Source: Phytobacter ursingii (GTDB lineage Bacteria > Pseudomonadota > Gammaproteobacteria > Enterobacterales > Enterobacteriaceae). Taken from it: a stretch of 64,000 nucleotides of DNA. Within the stretch, counting starts at the first letter, position 1, and the number at the start of each line of letters is the position of its first letter. This document shows positions 53,255-62,852 of the stretch, one piece after another. The notes under the pieces were generated by a model. It had not been told where the DNA came from. It did not search any database and worked only from the letters and a program-made list of their open reading frames with translations. The position numbers were made by a program, and so were the translations under genes. The stretch is taken from the NCBI GenBank assembly GCA_901456055.1, contig CABDWT010000018.1, positions 186,001-250,000 of the forward strand, read 5' to 3'.

Positions 53255-53346
53255 AAACGGGACTCTTTTTCGCAACTGATTACGCCACTCAGTGAGTTAA
53301 TGTCACTGATTAATGAAATATTATCGATTTATAGCGCGTAAAACAC

Positions 53347-53359
53347 CTCATAGCATGAG
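53347..53359. promoter_or_regulatory. Candidate LysR operator CTCATAGCATGAG
   Basis: A 5-bp inverted repeat with a 3-bp centre in the divergent gap, 93 bp upstream of the LysR start and 60 bp upstream of the operon start at 53419. Position fits a LysR box; it is short, so confidence is moderate. Confidence 0.4.
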
Positions 53360-53418
53360 TAAAAATCATTAAGCAGGACTATTTATGATCTGCTGTTTAC
53401 GCATGAGGAGTCAGGACA

Positions 53419-53958
53419 ATGTTGTATTTCGTTGAATGCTCATATCGCGATCCTACGAGCGAGGGGGAATGGAATGAATTTTACAGTCGGGAAAAATTGC
53501 CAGCGCTGGTCTCGGTGACTGGATTTCGTTCGTCTCAGCGTTTTCGTGCCATAAAACCGGGCTGCCCTGCTTATCTTGCGATTCACACGGTGAAGGATGC
53601 CGATGTGCTTAGCAGTGAGGAATATCGACACAAAGGAGGCGGTAACTTCTCTCGCTGGCAGGTCTGGATCACTGACTGGCAGCGTAATCTGTATGCATAC
53701 GATGCGTCGGCCCCGGCCGTTTCGTCAGATGAAATTCTGCTGCTCAGCGCCCAACCGAGCAGTGCTTTGGTCGCGGCGTCGATAAATCAGGCAACAGAAA
53801 TGCACGCGGTCGGACTGGCGCGTTCTCCGGCCCGCCGTACGATGTGCGTGTTGCCGCGTGAATGCGCCTTACCACTGATACACATGCCTGATGTTTATCT
53901 TTACGAACCTCTGACATCGCAGCTGCAGCATGCTTTTGAGCATCAACGGGAGGTGTAA
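53419..53958 (+). CDS. Dimeric alpha/beta-barrel-like (EthD-type) hypothetical protein
   Basis: A 179-residue soluble protein. It opens MLYFVECSYRDPTSEGEWNE, then FYSREKLPALVSVTGFRSSQ and RFRAIKPGCPAYLAIHTVKD, which resembles the ferredoxin-like alpha/beta barrel of EthD/NIPSNAP-like proteins associated with small-molecule degradation. The second half repeats strand-helix content without a motif I can name. First gene of a three-gene operon with a tautomerase and a metallo-hydrolase, divergent from a LysR gene. Fold assignment is tentative. Confidence 0.65.
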   Translation: MLYFVECSYRDPTSEGEWNEFYSREKLPALVSVTGFRSSQRFRAIKPGCPAYLAIHTVKDADVLSSEEYRHKGGGNFSRWQVWITDWQRNLYAYDASAPAVSSDEILLLSAQPSSALVAASINQATEMHAVGLARSPARRTMCVLPRECALPLIHMPDVYLYEPLTSQLQHAFEHQREV

Positions 53959-53962
53959 GACC

Positions 53963-54289
53963 ATGCCCAACCTGACCTTTTATCTTTCGCAGGAATACGC
54001 AGGCCGTTTCAGCGATCTTCCCGCGTTCACCCGCATCTGCAGCGACCTTTGTCGTGACATTCTTGCCGCAGAACCGGACAACATACATATCATCTTCATC
54101 ACGGTTAAACCGGGGTGCGGGCATCCGGTCTATGCCGAACTGTTTTATCGCCTGACAACACAGCGTACGCCTGAGGTGATGGAACATTTTATGCGCAAAC
54201 TGGATAGCGCCACTCAGCAGGCCTGGGGATTCATGGCGCGTATTCGCTGTTTTGCATTTTCTGCTCCGCACCCGTATGCCCTAAACTGA
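53963..54289 (+). CDS. Tautomerase-superfamily protein
   Basis: A 108-residue protein starting at the ATG at 53963 (GGGAGGTG upstream). Its second codon is Pro (MPNLTFYLS), so the mature chain would expose the catalytic Pro1 of the 4-oxalocrotonate tautomerase/MIF superfamily. The length fits the longer family members. An extended start at 53930 would remove Pro1 from the terminus and is rejected. The stop of the preceding gene lies four bases upstream, so the operon is tightly coupled. It probably isomerises an unsaturated keto or aromatic intermediate. Confidence 0.75.
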   Translation: MPNLTFYLSQEYAGRFSDLPAFTRICSDLCRDILAAEPDNIHIIFITVKPGCGHPVYAELFYRLTTQRTPEVMEHFMRKLDSATQQAWGFMARIRCFAFSAPHPYALN

Positions 54290-54302
54290 TTCCGAGGCCC
54301 TT

Positions 54303-55151
54303 ATGAACCCTCCCTTCTTCCCGTCATGTCAGATTGGTGATTTTCAGGTCACGGCGCTGAGCGACGGCTATATGTCCGCCAGTCTGGATTTGCTGTCAGG
54401 CATTGCAACGGCAGATGCCGCATCCATTCAGCGCCAGGCCGGCATCACAGAACCGGGAAATATCCATATCAACTGCTATCTTATCCGCGGTCGGGGGCGA
54501 ACCCTACTGGTTGATGCCGGCACAGGCGGTGTAAACAATGCAGGGGGGCAACTTAAGGCCAACCTCGCAGCCGCCGGCGTCAACCATCACGATGTGGACA
54601 CCGTATTGTTAACGCATTGCCATCCGGATCACATTGGCGGCCTGCTTGATGCCGAAAGACGGCCTGTCTTTGAACATGCGCAACTCCTTATGCATTATCG
54701 CGAAGCGGAATACTGGCGGGATGATGAAAAGCTCAAAATGGCGAATGAGCGCGGACAGCGTAATTTCAGGCTGGCCCGTCAGACGCTGGATGCTTATGCA
54801 GGCAATGTCCGTCTCTTTAGCGAGGACAACATAACAGAGGACATTTCTCCGGTCTGGTTGCCGGGCCATACGCCGGGACATTCCGGGTTTCGCATTGATT
54901 CGGCTGAAAGAAGCTTACTGATATGGGGAGATATCGTTCACTATCCTTATATTCAGACAGCACACCCCACCGTGACCATCATGTTTGATGCCGATCCCGC
55001 TCAGGCCGAAGAGACCCGAAAAAAGATACTCGCACAAGCCGGGCGTGAAAAACTGCTGATTGCAGGTATGCATTTAGGCAACGCTGGCTTTGCCGGGGTT
55101 GTCAGAAATGAGACTGGCTACGCGCTTTCGTGCCCTGAGGAACGGAGATGA
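54303..55151 (+). CDS. MBL-fold metallo-hydrolase (lactonase-like)
   Basis: A 282-residue metallo-beta-lactamase-fold hydrolase. The motif LLTHCHPDHIGGLLD (about 101-115) supplies the HxHxDH metal site; later ligand candidates are in WLPGHTPGHSGF and LLIWGDIVHYP, and a further His is in AGMHLGNAG. It reads more like a lactonase, alkylsulfatase or glyoxalase-II-type enzyme than RNase Z. It is the last gene of the operon, closed by the terminator at 55236. With the tautomerase it suggests ring-opening of a lactone or similar intermediate (inference). Confidence 0.87.
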   Translation: MNPPFFPSCQIGDFQVTALSDGYMSASLDLLSGIATADAASIQRQAGITEPGNIHINCYLIRGRGRTLLVDAGTGGVNNAGGQLKANLAAAGVNHHDVDTVLLTHCHPDHIGGLLDAERRPVFEHAQLLMHYREAEYWRDDEKLKMANERGQRNFRLARQTLDAYAGNVRLFSEDNITEDISPVWLPGHTPGHSGFRIDSAERSLLIWGDIVHYPYIQTAHPTVTIMFDADPAQAEETRKKILAQAGREKLLIAGMHLGNAGFAGVVRNETGYALSCPEERR

Positions 55152-55235
55152 CTTCCGGCGGTGTGTAGCGCCGATAGATGCAATGCCGTGGTTAAGCGCC
55201 CGGCGTTTTCCGGGCATCTCATTACATGTTAAGCC

Positions 55236-55266
55236 GTGCCCTCCTGAGGGGGAGGGCACTGTTTTT
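55236..55266 (+). terminator. Rho-independent terminator
   Basis: A perfect 9-bp GC-rich stem pairs GTGCCCTCC (55236-55244) with GGAGGGCAC (55251-55259), loop TGAGGG, then TGTTTTT. It lies between the convergent metallo-hydrolase operon and the chemoreceptor. Confidence 0.9.
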
Positions 55267-55278
55267 ATGCGCTGATGG

Positions 55279-57192
55279 TCAGAATGATTCCCAGTCAGAG
55301 CCATTCGCTGTTGACGTTGCGGGGCGCAGGCTGGCTTTGCCACGCACTGGCGCAGGTGTGTATTTCGGCTTAGCGGTCTCTGAATTCAGCTTGAACACGG
55401 AAACCAACTGTGCCAGTTGTTCGGCCTGTTGTTCCAGTGAGAGTGACGCCGCAGACGACTCCTGAACCAGCGCGGCGTTCTGCTGGGTGGTGGAATCCAG
55501 TTCCGTGACGGCTTTGCCAATCTGATCGATACCCCTGCTCTGCTCTTCCGAGGCGCTGGAAATCTCGTTCATGATCCCACTCACATTGGTGACGGAGGAG
55601 ACAATCTGCTCCATCGTCGTACCGGCTTTATTGGCCATTTCTGAACCGGTTGTGACGCGTTGCACGGACTCTTTTATCAGCCCTTCAATCTCTTTGGCGG
55701 CCTGCGCGCTACGTTGGGCAAGGCTTCTTACTTCCCCTGCCACCACCGCGAATCCGCGGCCCTGCTCGCCCGCACGCGCCGCCTCAACGGCAGCGTTAAG
55801 CGCCAGAATGTTGGTCTGGAACGAAATACCATTTATTACGCTGATAATATCGGTAATTTTGTTGGAGCTTTCGGTGATGGTTTCCATCGTGTTGACCACG
55901 TCCCAGACAATTTTACCGCCGGAACGAGCATGCTCTGCCGCCACGCCTGCAAGCTGGCTGGCTTCACGCGCATTGTCTGCATTGCGTTTAACCGTTGAGG
56001 TCAACTCTTCCATGCTCGCCGCCGTTTCAACTACCGCAGCAGACTGCTCTTCGGTGCGGGAAGCAAGGTCAGTATTGCCTGCGGAAATGTCCGACGAGGC
56101 ATTTGCCACATGAATGACCGACTCCTTAATTTGGGTGATCATGTCACGAAGCTTATCGTTCATGACGCCCATTGCCATCGTCAGACGGCCCAGTTCATCG
56201 GTTGACTGCGGCTCAATGGTGGCGGTCAGGTCGCCTTCGGCAATACGTTCTGCCAGCGTCAGGTTGTGTTTAATCTGGCGGGTCATCTGGCGGGTAAGCA
56301 GCCAGGCTACCAGTAACCCTGTCAGCACTGCACAAACCGCGACGATGCCCATAATTATCATGACACGTTGAATAATATCGATATTTTTCTGAGTCTGACC
56401 AGTAACTAAATCATTAGTAACGGTATTAATTTTTTCTGCAACGCCAGTGAGTTCTGTCGCGGCACTCTGCGATTCCTTCAGGGCATTCGTATAAGCGACA
56501 ACGTTCTCCTGCATTCCGTTCAGGAATGCCTGTGCCATCTCTTTGTCTTCACTGGTAAAAGTGACATTTTCAGAATGGATAACCTTCACCGCCTCATCAT
56601 ATTGCGCTTTAAAGGTATCCATCCCTTGCTTACCGGCAGAGGACTGAATTTGATAAGCGGCCGCCCAAAGGCTATTGAGGCGATTAAGTAACGCAACCTC
56701 ATCCTTTGAAACGTTTTCCTGCTGCTCAAGGCGGGAACTGAATTTATCCAGTACCGTTTTCAAAGTTGGCGATGTTAAATTCTGCGATTTTTCGACGGTC
56801 ACCTGTTCGAGTTTAACGAAGGTGTCACGATGAGTGGCATAGTCAGGAATAGTACTGCGCAAGTCATTAAACAAAACGCGGGCATCGTTGTCCCAGGTAA
56901 AGTCGAGGCCCGTAACCACTTTTTGATCCATCTTTTCAATAGCGATTTTATTCGCCTGCAATGATTTTTCATCGTGGCTTAATTGATAAGTCAAACGGTT
57001 ACGTCGCGCCGTATTGAGCTCGGTGCTGATTTCATTGATTAACTTGCCCTTTAAGGCATGCTCACGGATACTCGCGGACTGCTGAATACTGATGAGTGAG
57101 GACAAAACAATAATAACGATTAAAACTGCAAACCCGCCAAACAGCTTGGCAGCCACAGGCAGATTCTTTATTGACGGTAACAGCTTTGGCAT
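55279..57192 (-). CDS. Methyl-accepting chemotaxis protein (large helical sensor)
   Basis: A 637-residue chemoreceptor. Membrane helix 1 ([18 protein letters not shown]) is at about 17-34, then a roughly 240-residue all-helical periplasmic region, larger than Tar/Tsr (about 150) and similar in size to HBM-type sensors (McpS, PcaY). Helix 2 ([20 protein letters not shown]) is near 273-292, then HAMP, then the signalling hairpin ([20 protein letters not shown]). The C-terminus DWESF resembles the NWETF pentapeptide that tethers CheR/CheB. A sigma-28-type promoter lies upstream. HBM members sense TCA acids or aromatics; the ligand here is unknown. Confidence 0.9.
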   Translation of the reverse strand: MPKLLPSIKNLPVAAKLFGGFAVLIVIIVLSSLISIQQSASIREHALKGKLINEISTELNTARRNRLTYQLSHDEKSLQANKIAIEKMDQKVVTGLDFTWDNDARVLFNDLRSTIPDYATHRDTFVKLEQVTVEKSQNLTSPTLKTVLDKFSSRLEQQENVSKDEVALLNRLNSLWAAAYQIQSSAGKQGMDTFKAQYDEAVKVIHSENVTFTSEDKEMAQAFLNGMQENVVAYTNALKESQSAATELTGVAEKINTVTNDLVTGQTQKNIDIIQRVMIIMGIVAVCAVLTGLLVAWLLTRQMTRQIKHNLTLAERIAEGDLTATIEPQSTDELGRLTMAMGVMNDKLRDMITQIKESVIHVANASSDISAGNTDLASRTEEQSAAVVETAASMEELTSTVKRNADNAREASQLAGVAAEHARSGGKIVWDVVNTMETITESSNKITDIISVINGISFQTNILALNAAVEAARAGEQGRGFAVVAGEVRSLAQRSAQAAKEIEGLIKESVQRVTTGSEMANKAGTTMEQIVSSVTNVSGIMNEISSASEEQSRGIDQIGKAVTELDSTTQQNAALVQESSAASLSLEQQAEQLAQLVSVFKLNSETAKPKYTPAPVRGKASLRPATSTANGSDWESF

Positions 57193-57737
57193 GGAAGTAT
57201 CCTCGGTGATCTTTTTTAATTTTCAAAAGATGTTTTCATTTCACATCATATCCGAAAGCATTTTTTCATTTCTTTTTGAGGAGTCAGAAAAAACCTGGCT
57301 ATCATGTTACTTATCGTCAATGACGATATTTAATTTAATGAAAAAATCAAAAAAAAGACCTGGAGAAAATATATTCCACAAAAATTAATAACGTTGCATA
57401 AATAATGTGAGCAAGGCTGCACATTAATGTGCTCTTACCCTGGTAATCATGAGCCTGCAAAGTTGTTTACGTCAGATAAAAGATGATACTAAATTATAAG
57501 ATATATCTCCCCCTCACCTCCGGATATTCCGACATGAACGTTTAGCATGTGATTAATTATCATTTCGGACATTTTTCTGGGTGATATCAGTAATATTAAT
57601 CATTGAGCTATTGGCAACGCTGATTAACGCCTCCGGCAATCCTCTTTAGTCGTTTAGCCCTGACCTGACGAACCGCACCTGTTTTACGGCGCGGTTCAAC
57701 CAGACGCAATACCTCACTTTTGAGCGAACGGAAGGAA
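57193..57737. other. 545-bp gap upstream of the chemoreceptor
   Basis: AT-rich from 57193 to about 57600, with the sigma-28-like promoter at 57311-57337. From 57600 to 57737 it is more GC-rich; a minus-strand frame here (57608-57790) overlaps the SDR gene and lacks a recognisable product. No gene is called. Confidence 0.4.
57311..57337 (-). promoter_or_regulatory. Sigma-28 (FliA)-type promoter of the chemoreceptor
   Basis: On the minus strand TAAATTAA, 11 bases, then GACGATAA. The FliA consensus is TAAAGTTT-N11-GCCGATAA, so the -35 core TAAA, the exact spacing and seven of eight -10 bases match. It is 119 bases upstream of the ATG, as for other flagellar class 3 genes. Confidence 0.65.
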
Positions 57738-58544
57738 TCACATAAAGCGGTCTGCTCCGCCGGACGCTTCAATTGTCTGTCCGGTAACAAACTGATTTCG
57801 TTCAGAAAGCAGGAAAGCCGTTATTGCCGCAATATCCTCAGGAAGCCCAAAGCGCCCTACCGGGGTTTTCTCTTTACCCAACAACGCCATCACCTCTTCG
57901 TCTGTTTTCCCCGCCAGCTCAGGACGGCGATGGCGGACATTTGGCAGCATATTCTGCGCCCAGTTATCCGTCGCGACAGCGCCCACGCCAATCGCATTGA
58001 CCAGAATGCCTTCCGGCGCCACGCTCAGCGCTAAGCTACGGGTCAGGTTGTTGATGGCCGCACTCAGGGCATGTGAGACGGTAAGCTGTGGGTTAGGATA
58101 GATACCGCCAATGGATGAAATATTAACGATACGTCCCCAGTTTCGTTTCTGCATACCTGGTATAACTGCCTTGCAAAAACGTCGCATCGCTGAAAATTTG
58201 GTTTCTGTCATTAATTGCCACTCTTCTTCTGACGTGGTTAGCAGCGTGCCCGCATGCGCTCTCCCGGCATTATTGACCAGTAAATCAACATGCTGGAAAA
58301 CATTTTCCGCGCGTTCAACCACCCGAGCAGGGAGGTCAGGATCGGTTACATCCCCGGCGACCGGCAGCGTCGCCACGCCGTATTTATCGGCAATCTTCTT
58401 CGCGGCCATCATCAGGCCCGATTCTTGTCGGGATACCATCACTACATGCACCCCGTTCAGCGCAAGTTCTTCACAAATACTGAAACCAATTCCGCTTCGT
58501 GCCCCGGTGACCAGAGCCACCTTTCCAGTCAGTTTTAAATCCAT
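57738..58544 (-). CDS. SDR-family protein lacking the Tyr-x-x-x-Lys pair
   Basis: A 268-residue short-chain dehydrogenase/reductase from the ATG at 58544 (GAGGAG upstream). The cofactor motif VTGARSGIGFSICEELALN (about 12-30) and NNAGRAHAG are present, and the C-terminus (FVTGQTIEASGGADR) is typical. However the segment that should read YxxxK before the NN-L-T helix is LTVSHALSAAINNLTR, with no Tyr or Lys. The cofactor fold is kept but normal SDR catalysis looks impaired. It may use other residues or be a binding or regulatory protein. Divergent from an MFS transporter. Confidence 0.85.
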   Translation of the reverse strand: MDLKLTGKVALVTGARSGIGFSICEELALNGVHVVMVSRQESGLMMAAKKIADKYGVATLPVAGDVTDPDLPARVVERAENVFQHVDLLVNNAGRAHAGTLLTTSEEEWQLMTETKFSAMRRFCKAVIPGMQKRNWGRIVNISSIGGIYPNPQLTVSHALSAAINNLTRSLALSVAPEGILVNAIGVGAVATDNWAQNMLPNVRHRRPELAGKTDEEVMALLGKEKTPVGRFGLPEDIAAITAFLLSERNQFVTGQTIEASGGADRFM

Positions 58545-58711
58545 ACATTGCTCCTCATAGTAAACAGAGTTATCAGAACAATATGAGTAACAAATCCCTT
58601 TTTCAGGGGCTTGCACGGCAGAATTCAGACGTCTGAAAAAAGTGCTCAAAGCGTTAAGCCTCCCCCCTGCTTATACTGCGGCAACGTTGTATTCAGGGTA
58701 AGGAGTGGTCA

Positions 58712-59878
58712 ATGTGTCCCCATAACCATGCGCTTTCTTCGGCCAGGATTCTGATGCTGGCGATTATTTGCTGTATTGTGGTGGCGAATATTTATTTTAA
58801 TCAATCCGTTCTGAATTTGATTGCGGGTTCCTTTCCCAATGAACGGGAAGCGGTTTCTTTGATCCCCATGGCCACCCAGGCAGGCTATGCGGCGGGTTTA
58901 TTCTTTCTCATCCCATTAGGCGATTATATTGAACGTCAGCGGCTTATCCTGCGACAGGCGCAGGTACTTTTTCTGGCCCTGATCGGCATGATGTTATCCC
59001 CAACGGCGACGGTGCTGGTGTTCTTCTCTTTCATTACGGGTATGTCCGCAACCGTTGCCCAACAGATCGTGCCGCTTGCGGCCTCTCTCTCTGCTCCCTC
59101 TTCCAGGGGGAAAACGGTGGGTACTGTGATGAGCGGCGTTCTCGCCGGTATTCTTTCCGGGCGGGCGATTGGCGGTCTTATCGGACAGTATTTCGACTGG
59201 CGCGGCGTCTTTTTGTTCGGGGCGGTTATGACACTGCTGGCACTGTTTTTTATCTTGCGCATTTTGCCCTCTCAGTTGTTGCCCGCGCCAACATTTAACT
59301 ACCTGACGCTATTACGTTCATTAGGACATCTATGGCAAAGCGAGCCGCAGGTACGTAATGCAACGCTTACACAAGCCATGCTGTTTGCCTCGTTCAGCGT
59401 ATTGTGGACCGTGCTGCCTTTTTGGTTAGCCCATCGCTACGGTTACGGCGCGGGGGTAACCGGAATGCTGGCAACCCTGGGGTTAATCGGCATTCTTTGC
59501 GCGCCTGTGGCGGGAAGTTTCAGCGATCGTCGGGGGCCATTGTGGATGGTCGTTTTTGGCGTAGCCCTCATGCTGCTGGCCTGGATTGTTTTTTTAGGCT
59601 GGAACAATATGGCCGGAATGGTAGTGGGTATTTTGCTGCTGGATGCAGGCGAACAATGTGTATTAATCGCTAACCAGCATACTATTTACGCTTTGCGTCC
59701 GGATGCCAGAAACCGTCTCAATACTCTCTTTATGTGCGTTATGTTTATTGGTGGAGCCTGTGGTTCACTGACGGCCACCGGATTATGGGAAGCCACACAT
59801 AACTGGACGTTGATTTCTTTAGCAGGCGGCGCGTTCGTACTCAGCGGCATGTTACTTGCCGTAACACGAAAAGATTAA
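58712..59878 (+). CDS. MFS transporter
   Basis: A 388-residue major facilitator transporter with about 12 membrane segments. Family loops are GYAAGLFFLIPLGDYIERQR (between helices 2 and 3) and SLSAPSSRGKTVGTVMSGVL. It reads like drug or metabolite exporters of the YnfM/CynX-like group. AAGGAG precedes the ATG. Divergent from the SDR gene and convergent, with a four-base stop overlap, with the large regulator gene downstream. The substrate is unknown; the SDR, this transporter and the regulator could form a functional group. Confidence 0.88.
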   Translation: MCPHNHALSSARILMLAIICCIVVANIYFNQSVLNLIAGSFPNEREAVSLIPMATQAGYAAGLFFLIPLGDYIERQRLILRQAQVLFLALIGMMLSPTATVLVFFSFITGMSATVAQQIVPLAASLSAPSSRGKTVGTVMSGVLAGILSGRAIGGLIGQYFDWRGVFLFGAVMTLLALFFILRILPSQLLPAPTFNYLTLLRSLGHLWQSEPQVRNATLTQAMLFASFSVLWTVLPFWLAHRYGYGAGVTGMLATLGLIGILCAPVAGSFSDRRGPLWMVVFGVALMLLAWIVFLGWNNMAGMVVGILLLDAGEQCVLIANQHTIYALRPDARNRLNTLFMCVMFIGGACGSLTATGLWEATHNWTLISLAGGAFVLSGMLLAVTRKD

Positions 59879-62622
59879 CGTTCTATTCGGGCAAACAGGG
59901 CCAGCGCATTTTTGACATCCGTTGCCCTGTCTGAGGCATCGACATCCTGTAAAGCTTCCTGTAATAACTGCATAGCCGCGTCATTTTCCCCGGACTGGGC
60001 CTGCGCTGTCGCCAGCGAATACGCAATACGCAGGGCCCAACCGTAAGCCTGTTGCTGACGCGCTTTGTCCAGTGCCTGCGTTAGCGCTAAGCGCTGCTCC
60101 TGCGAAGGTAATTGCATGGCGTAAAGCCGCATCAGCTCTGGCGCGCACCAGTTTTCTTGCCCCCGGCTGGCGCTTTGCTGCGCAAGGCCGACATCAATTT
60201 CAGACAACAAAGGGGAATACTGCCAGTCTAATCCCATCGCCCGCAGCGAGCTAAACAGTGTGGTTTGACTCACTGCGGTATGACGGAACTGTTGGGCCCA
60301 GACAAGAAACAGCTCGCCATAGGTCTTCCAGAAATACAAATCATGCTTTGCCGCCAGTTGAACCAGCCAATTTGCAGCCCTGACCACCCATCGTGGATGA
60401 CGCTCCAGTGCCGCTGTCATGCAGGCTCCCTCGGCCAGCGCACAGCAAAGAGAACAGGCATGCTGCAAACGCGCGGCTTTTTTAACCCCGCGCCAGGCCA
60501 TCTGTTTCGCGGCCTTATACTCCCCCTGAACCCAGAGTAAGCGTGACAAAAAAGCCATACCGGCGGTTTCCTGATCCAGACCGAAACGGAAGGAATGACT
60601 CATCTTCTCCTGCTCGTACCAGGCCAGAGATTGCAGCAGATAATGGCGGCCTTCGCTATGCTGCCCTAAAAAATGCAGCGATACGCCGAGAATACGCAGC
60701 CCGGCGGCATGGGCTTGCGCATCATTTATTTCCCGCGCCAGCTCGCACATAGACTGCGCATGTTCACGCGCGGTTTCCAGCCCCCCCGTGCGCAGGCAGT
60801 ACAGCCATAAGCCGTAATGCGCCTGTAAACGCGTTTCGTTGTCGTCGAGCTTTTCTGCCAGCGCCAGTGCGGTTTGCCAGGCTGAATGGGTTTCAGAGGT
60901 AGGGCCTTTCGCCCAGGTTGATGCCTTACCTGCTGCGGCGCACAGATGCATTCTCTGATGTAACGTTAATTCAATCCGCGCACCCGGTTCATAGAGCAGA
61001 GGAGAAATATGACGCTGACACTCATCATAAAGTGAGTATTCAATCCAGAACGGCGTCATCGCCTGTAAGATCGCTACGCCTGTTAAGGCATCATGCCCTT
61101 CGACCAGGGTTTGCTGTAAAACACTACGCAAGTCATTCAGACCAGGGCGATAGCGTTCCCGCCACTGTTCCGTCGGCAAACTGAGCCAGTCATTCTGCGC
61201 CTGTTCCACCCGCACTTTATTGTATTGGGCAAAATCGGTCGCCAGCGCGGTATATTCATCCTGCGCCCTGAGCTTCGCACAGGCGAATTGACGCATGGTT
61301 TCCAGCAGACGAAAACGCGTAACGGGTATCTGACTACTGACCTGAATCAGTGACAGGGACAACAACCGCTGTAAATCGTCAATAACCTGCCAGCGATGAT
61401 TGTCATTTGTACGGAGAAAATCGCTGACAGATTCCACGCTGAATGTGTCGGTAAAAATGCCCAGCGTCCTGAATAACCGTTGCTCGCGTGCGTTGAGTAA
61501 CTGATAAGTCCACTCCAGGGTCGTCACTATTTTCTGATGTCTCGGTTCCAGAGAACCGTGGGTATTGCTCAATAACGGGAAACGGTCCTCCAGCCGATTA
61601 TAAATCTCCCTGATACTCATAAATGGCAGACGTGAAGCCGCCAGTTCAATGGCCAACGGCAAGCCATCAAGGTGACGGCATAATTCGCCAATCAGCGCCA
61701 GTTCACGCTCAGAGGGATGGAAATCATGCTGGTTGGTCTGGACTCGCTCAATAAACAGACGGACGCTGGCAAAAGACATTAACGCGGCGTTATCGCTGCC
61801 CGTTTCTTGCGGGACTTGCAGTGGCGGGAGTAAATATTGTTGTTCGCCGGTAATCTGCAACGCCACCTGGCTGGTCAATAACAGTTTGATCCGGGGAGCC
61901 AGCCTCAGAAGCAGCGTAATCAGCGGTTCCAGTTCACTCGTCACATGCTCACAGTTATCAATCAGCAGCAAACACTGGCGTCGCGCCAGCTGTCGGCGTA
62001 AATCAGCATCATGCTGAACGCCGGATAATGGCAGGTGTAATGCCTGTGAAAAAACAGAGAGAACGCTGGCGGCATCAGTAATATGCGCCAGCTCAACCAC
62101 ACAGAATCCATCCGGAAAGTGCGGGTGTAGAATGTTAACAACCTCCCATGCCAGACGCGTCTTCCCCACGCCCCCTGAACCGGTTATCGTCACCAGCGGG
62201 TGGTGAGTTAATAAATCACAGACCTCCTGTACCGCCTGGTCACGCCCTAAAATCGAGCTCAAAAAGGGGATAGCAACCGGGGTCGTTATTTCCGGACCAG
62301 GGGAAGCCTGCAACGGCACGCCAGAGATGTTAAAACGATAGCCACAACCAAATTCAGTCACAAGAAGATGCCGATCGCGACCCAACAGGCGGCGCAGCGC
62401 TGAAATTTGCGCCTGAAGATTATTCTCTTCGACGATTTCATTTCCCCATACCTGAGTCAGTAAAGACGCTTTACTGACCGCTTTACCGTCAGCCCTGACC
62501 AGAACAACCAGAACATCAAACGCTCTGGCAGATATTTTTACCGGCTTCCCCCGGTGCAGCAGGATCCTGAGCTGCGGCCATATCTGCCATTCAGCAAAGC
62601 GTACCTCATCGGTTGTTATCAT
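59875..62622 (-). CDS. Winged-helix / NTPase / TPR-like transcriptional regulator
   Basis: A 915-residue multidomain regulator. Residues about 5-100 form an OmpR-type winged helix (SARAFDVLVVLVRADGKAVS, then VTEFGCGYRFN). A NB-ARC/AAA-like NTPase follows with Walker A GSGGVGKT at 148-155 and a Walker B-like LLLIDNCEHV near 214. The C-terminal 450 residues are helical repeats of TPR-like character. This matches the AfsR/SARP-like and ATPase-fused response families that integrate metabolic signals. It is convergent with the MFS gene (stops overlap). Target genes may be the MFS transporter, SDR or the dehydrogenase behind it. CAGGA precedes the ATG. Confidence 0.87.
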   Translation of the reverse strand: MITTDEVRFAEWQIWPQLRILLHRGKPVKISARAFDVLVVLVRADGKAVSKASLLTQVWGNEIVEENNLQAQISALRRLLGRDRHLLVTEFGCGYRFNISGVPLQASPGPEITTPVAIPFLSSILGRDQAVQEVCDLLTHHPLVTITGSGGVGKTRLAWEVVNILHPHFPDGFCVVELAHITDAASVLSVFSQALHLPLSGVQHDADLRRQLARRQCLLLIDNCEHVTSELEPLITLLLRLAPRIKLLLTSQVALQITGEQQYLLPPLQVPQETGSDNAALMSFASVRLFIERVQTNQHDFHPSERELALIGELCRHLDGLPLAIELAASRLPFMSIREIYNRLEDRFPLLSNTHGSLEPRHQKIVTTLEWTYQLLNAREQRLFRTLGIFTDTFSVESVSDFLRTNDNHRWQVIDDLQRLLSLSLIQVSSQIPVTRFRLLETMRQFACAKLRAQDEYTALATDFAQYNKVRVEQAQNDWLSLPTEQWRERYRPGLNDLRSVLQQTLVEGHDALTGVAILQAMTPFWIEYSLYDECQRHISPLLYEPGARIELTLHQRMHLCAAAGKASTWAKGPTSETHSAWQTALALAEKLDDNETRLQAHYGLWLYCLRTGGLETAREHAQSMCELAREINDAQAHAAGLRILGVSLHFLGQHSEGRHYLLQSLAWYEQEKMSHSFRFGLDQETAGMAFLSRLLWVQGEYKAAKQMAWRGVKKAARLQHACSLCCALAEGACMTAALERHPRWVVRAANWLVQLAAKHDLYFWKTYGELFLVWAQQFRHTAVSQTTLFSSLRAMGLDWQYSPLLSEIDVGLAQQSASRGQENWCAPELMRLYAMQLPSQEQRLALTQALDKARQQQAYGWALRIAYSLATAQAQSGENDAAMQLLQEALQDVDASDRATDVKNALALFARIER

Positions 62623-62852
62623 CGTCCTGAGATCTTCTGTTTGTTAACCATCACACCTTCATAGCATGCGGGGAAAGTCATGATTAACGCAAGGATACAG
62701 GTAAGACCCTGCGATCGCCTGCCCGCCCGGTATTCAGACAGCCTTACCTGAGTCGTTGATAATTATAGAGTCATCCCCCCTGTCGCATAGCTCTGTGATG
62801 TCGACGTCAACGCATCGGGTATCAGCCGATGCGTCATAAACAGGCGCCATTA

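Noticed and set aside
57608-57790. 60-residue minus-strand frame before the SDR gene's 3' end
   Set aside because: It overlaps the SDR coding sequence, is Arg-rich and has no recognisable product.
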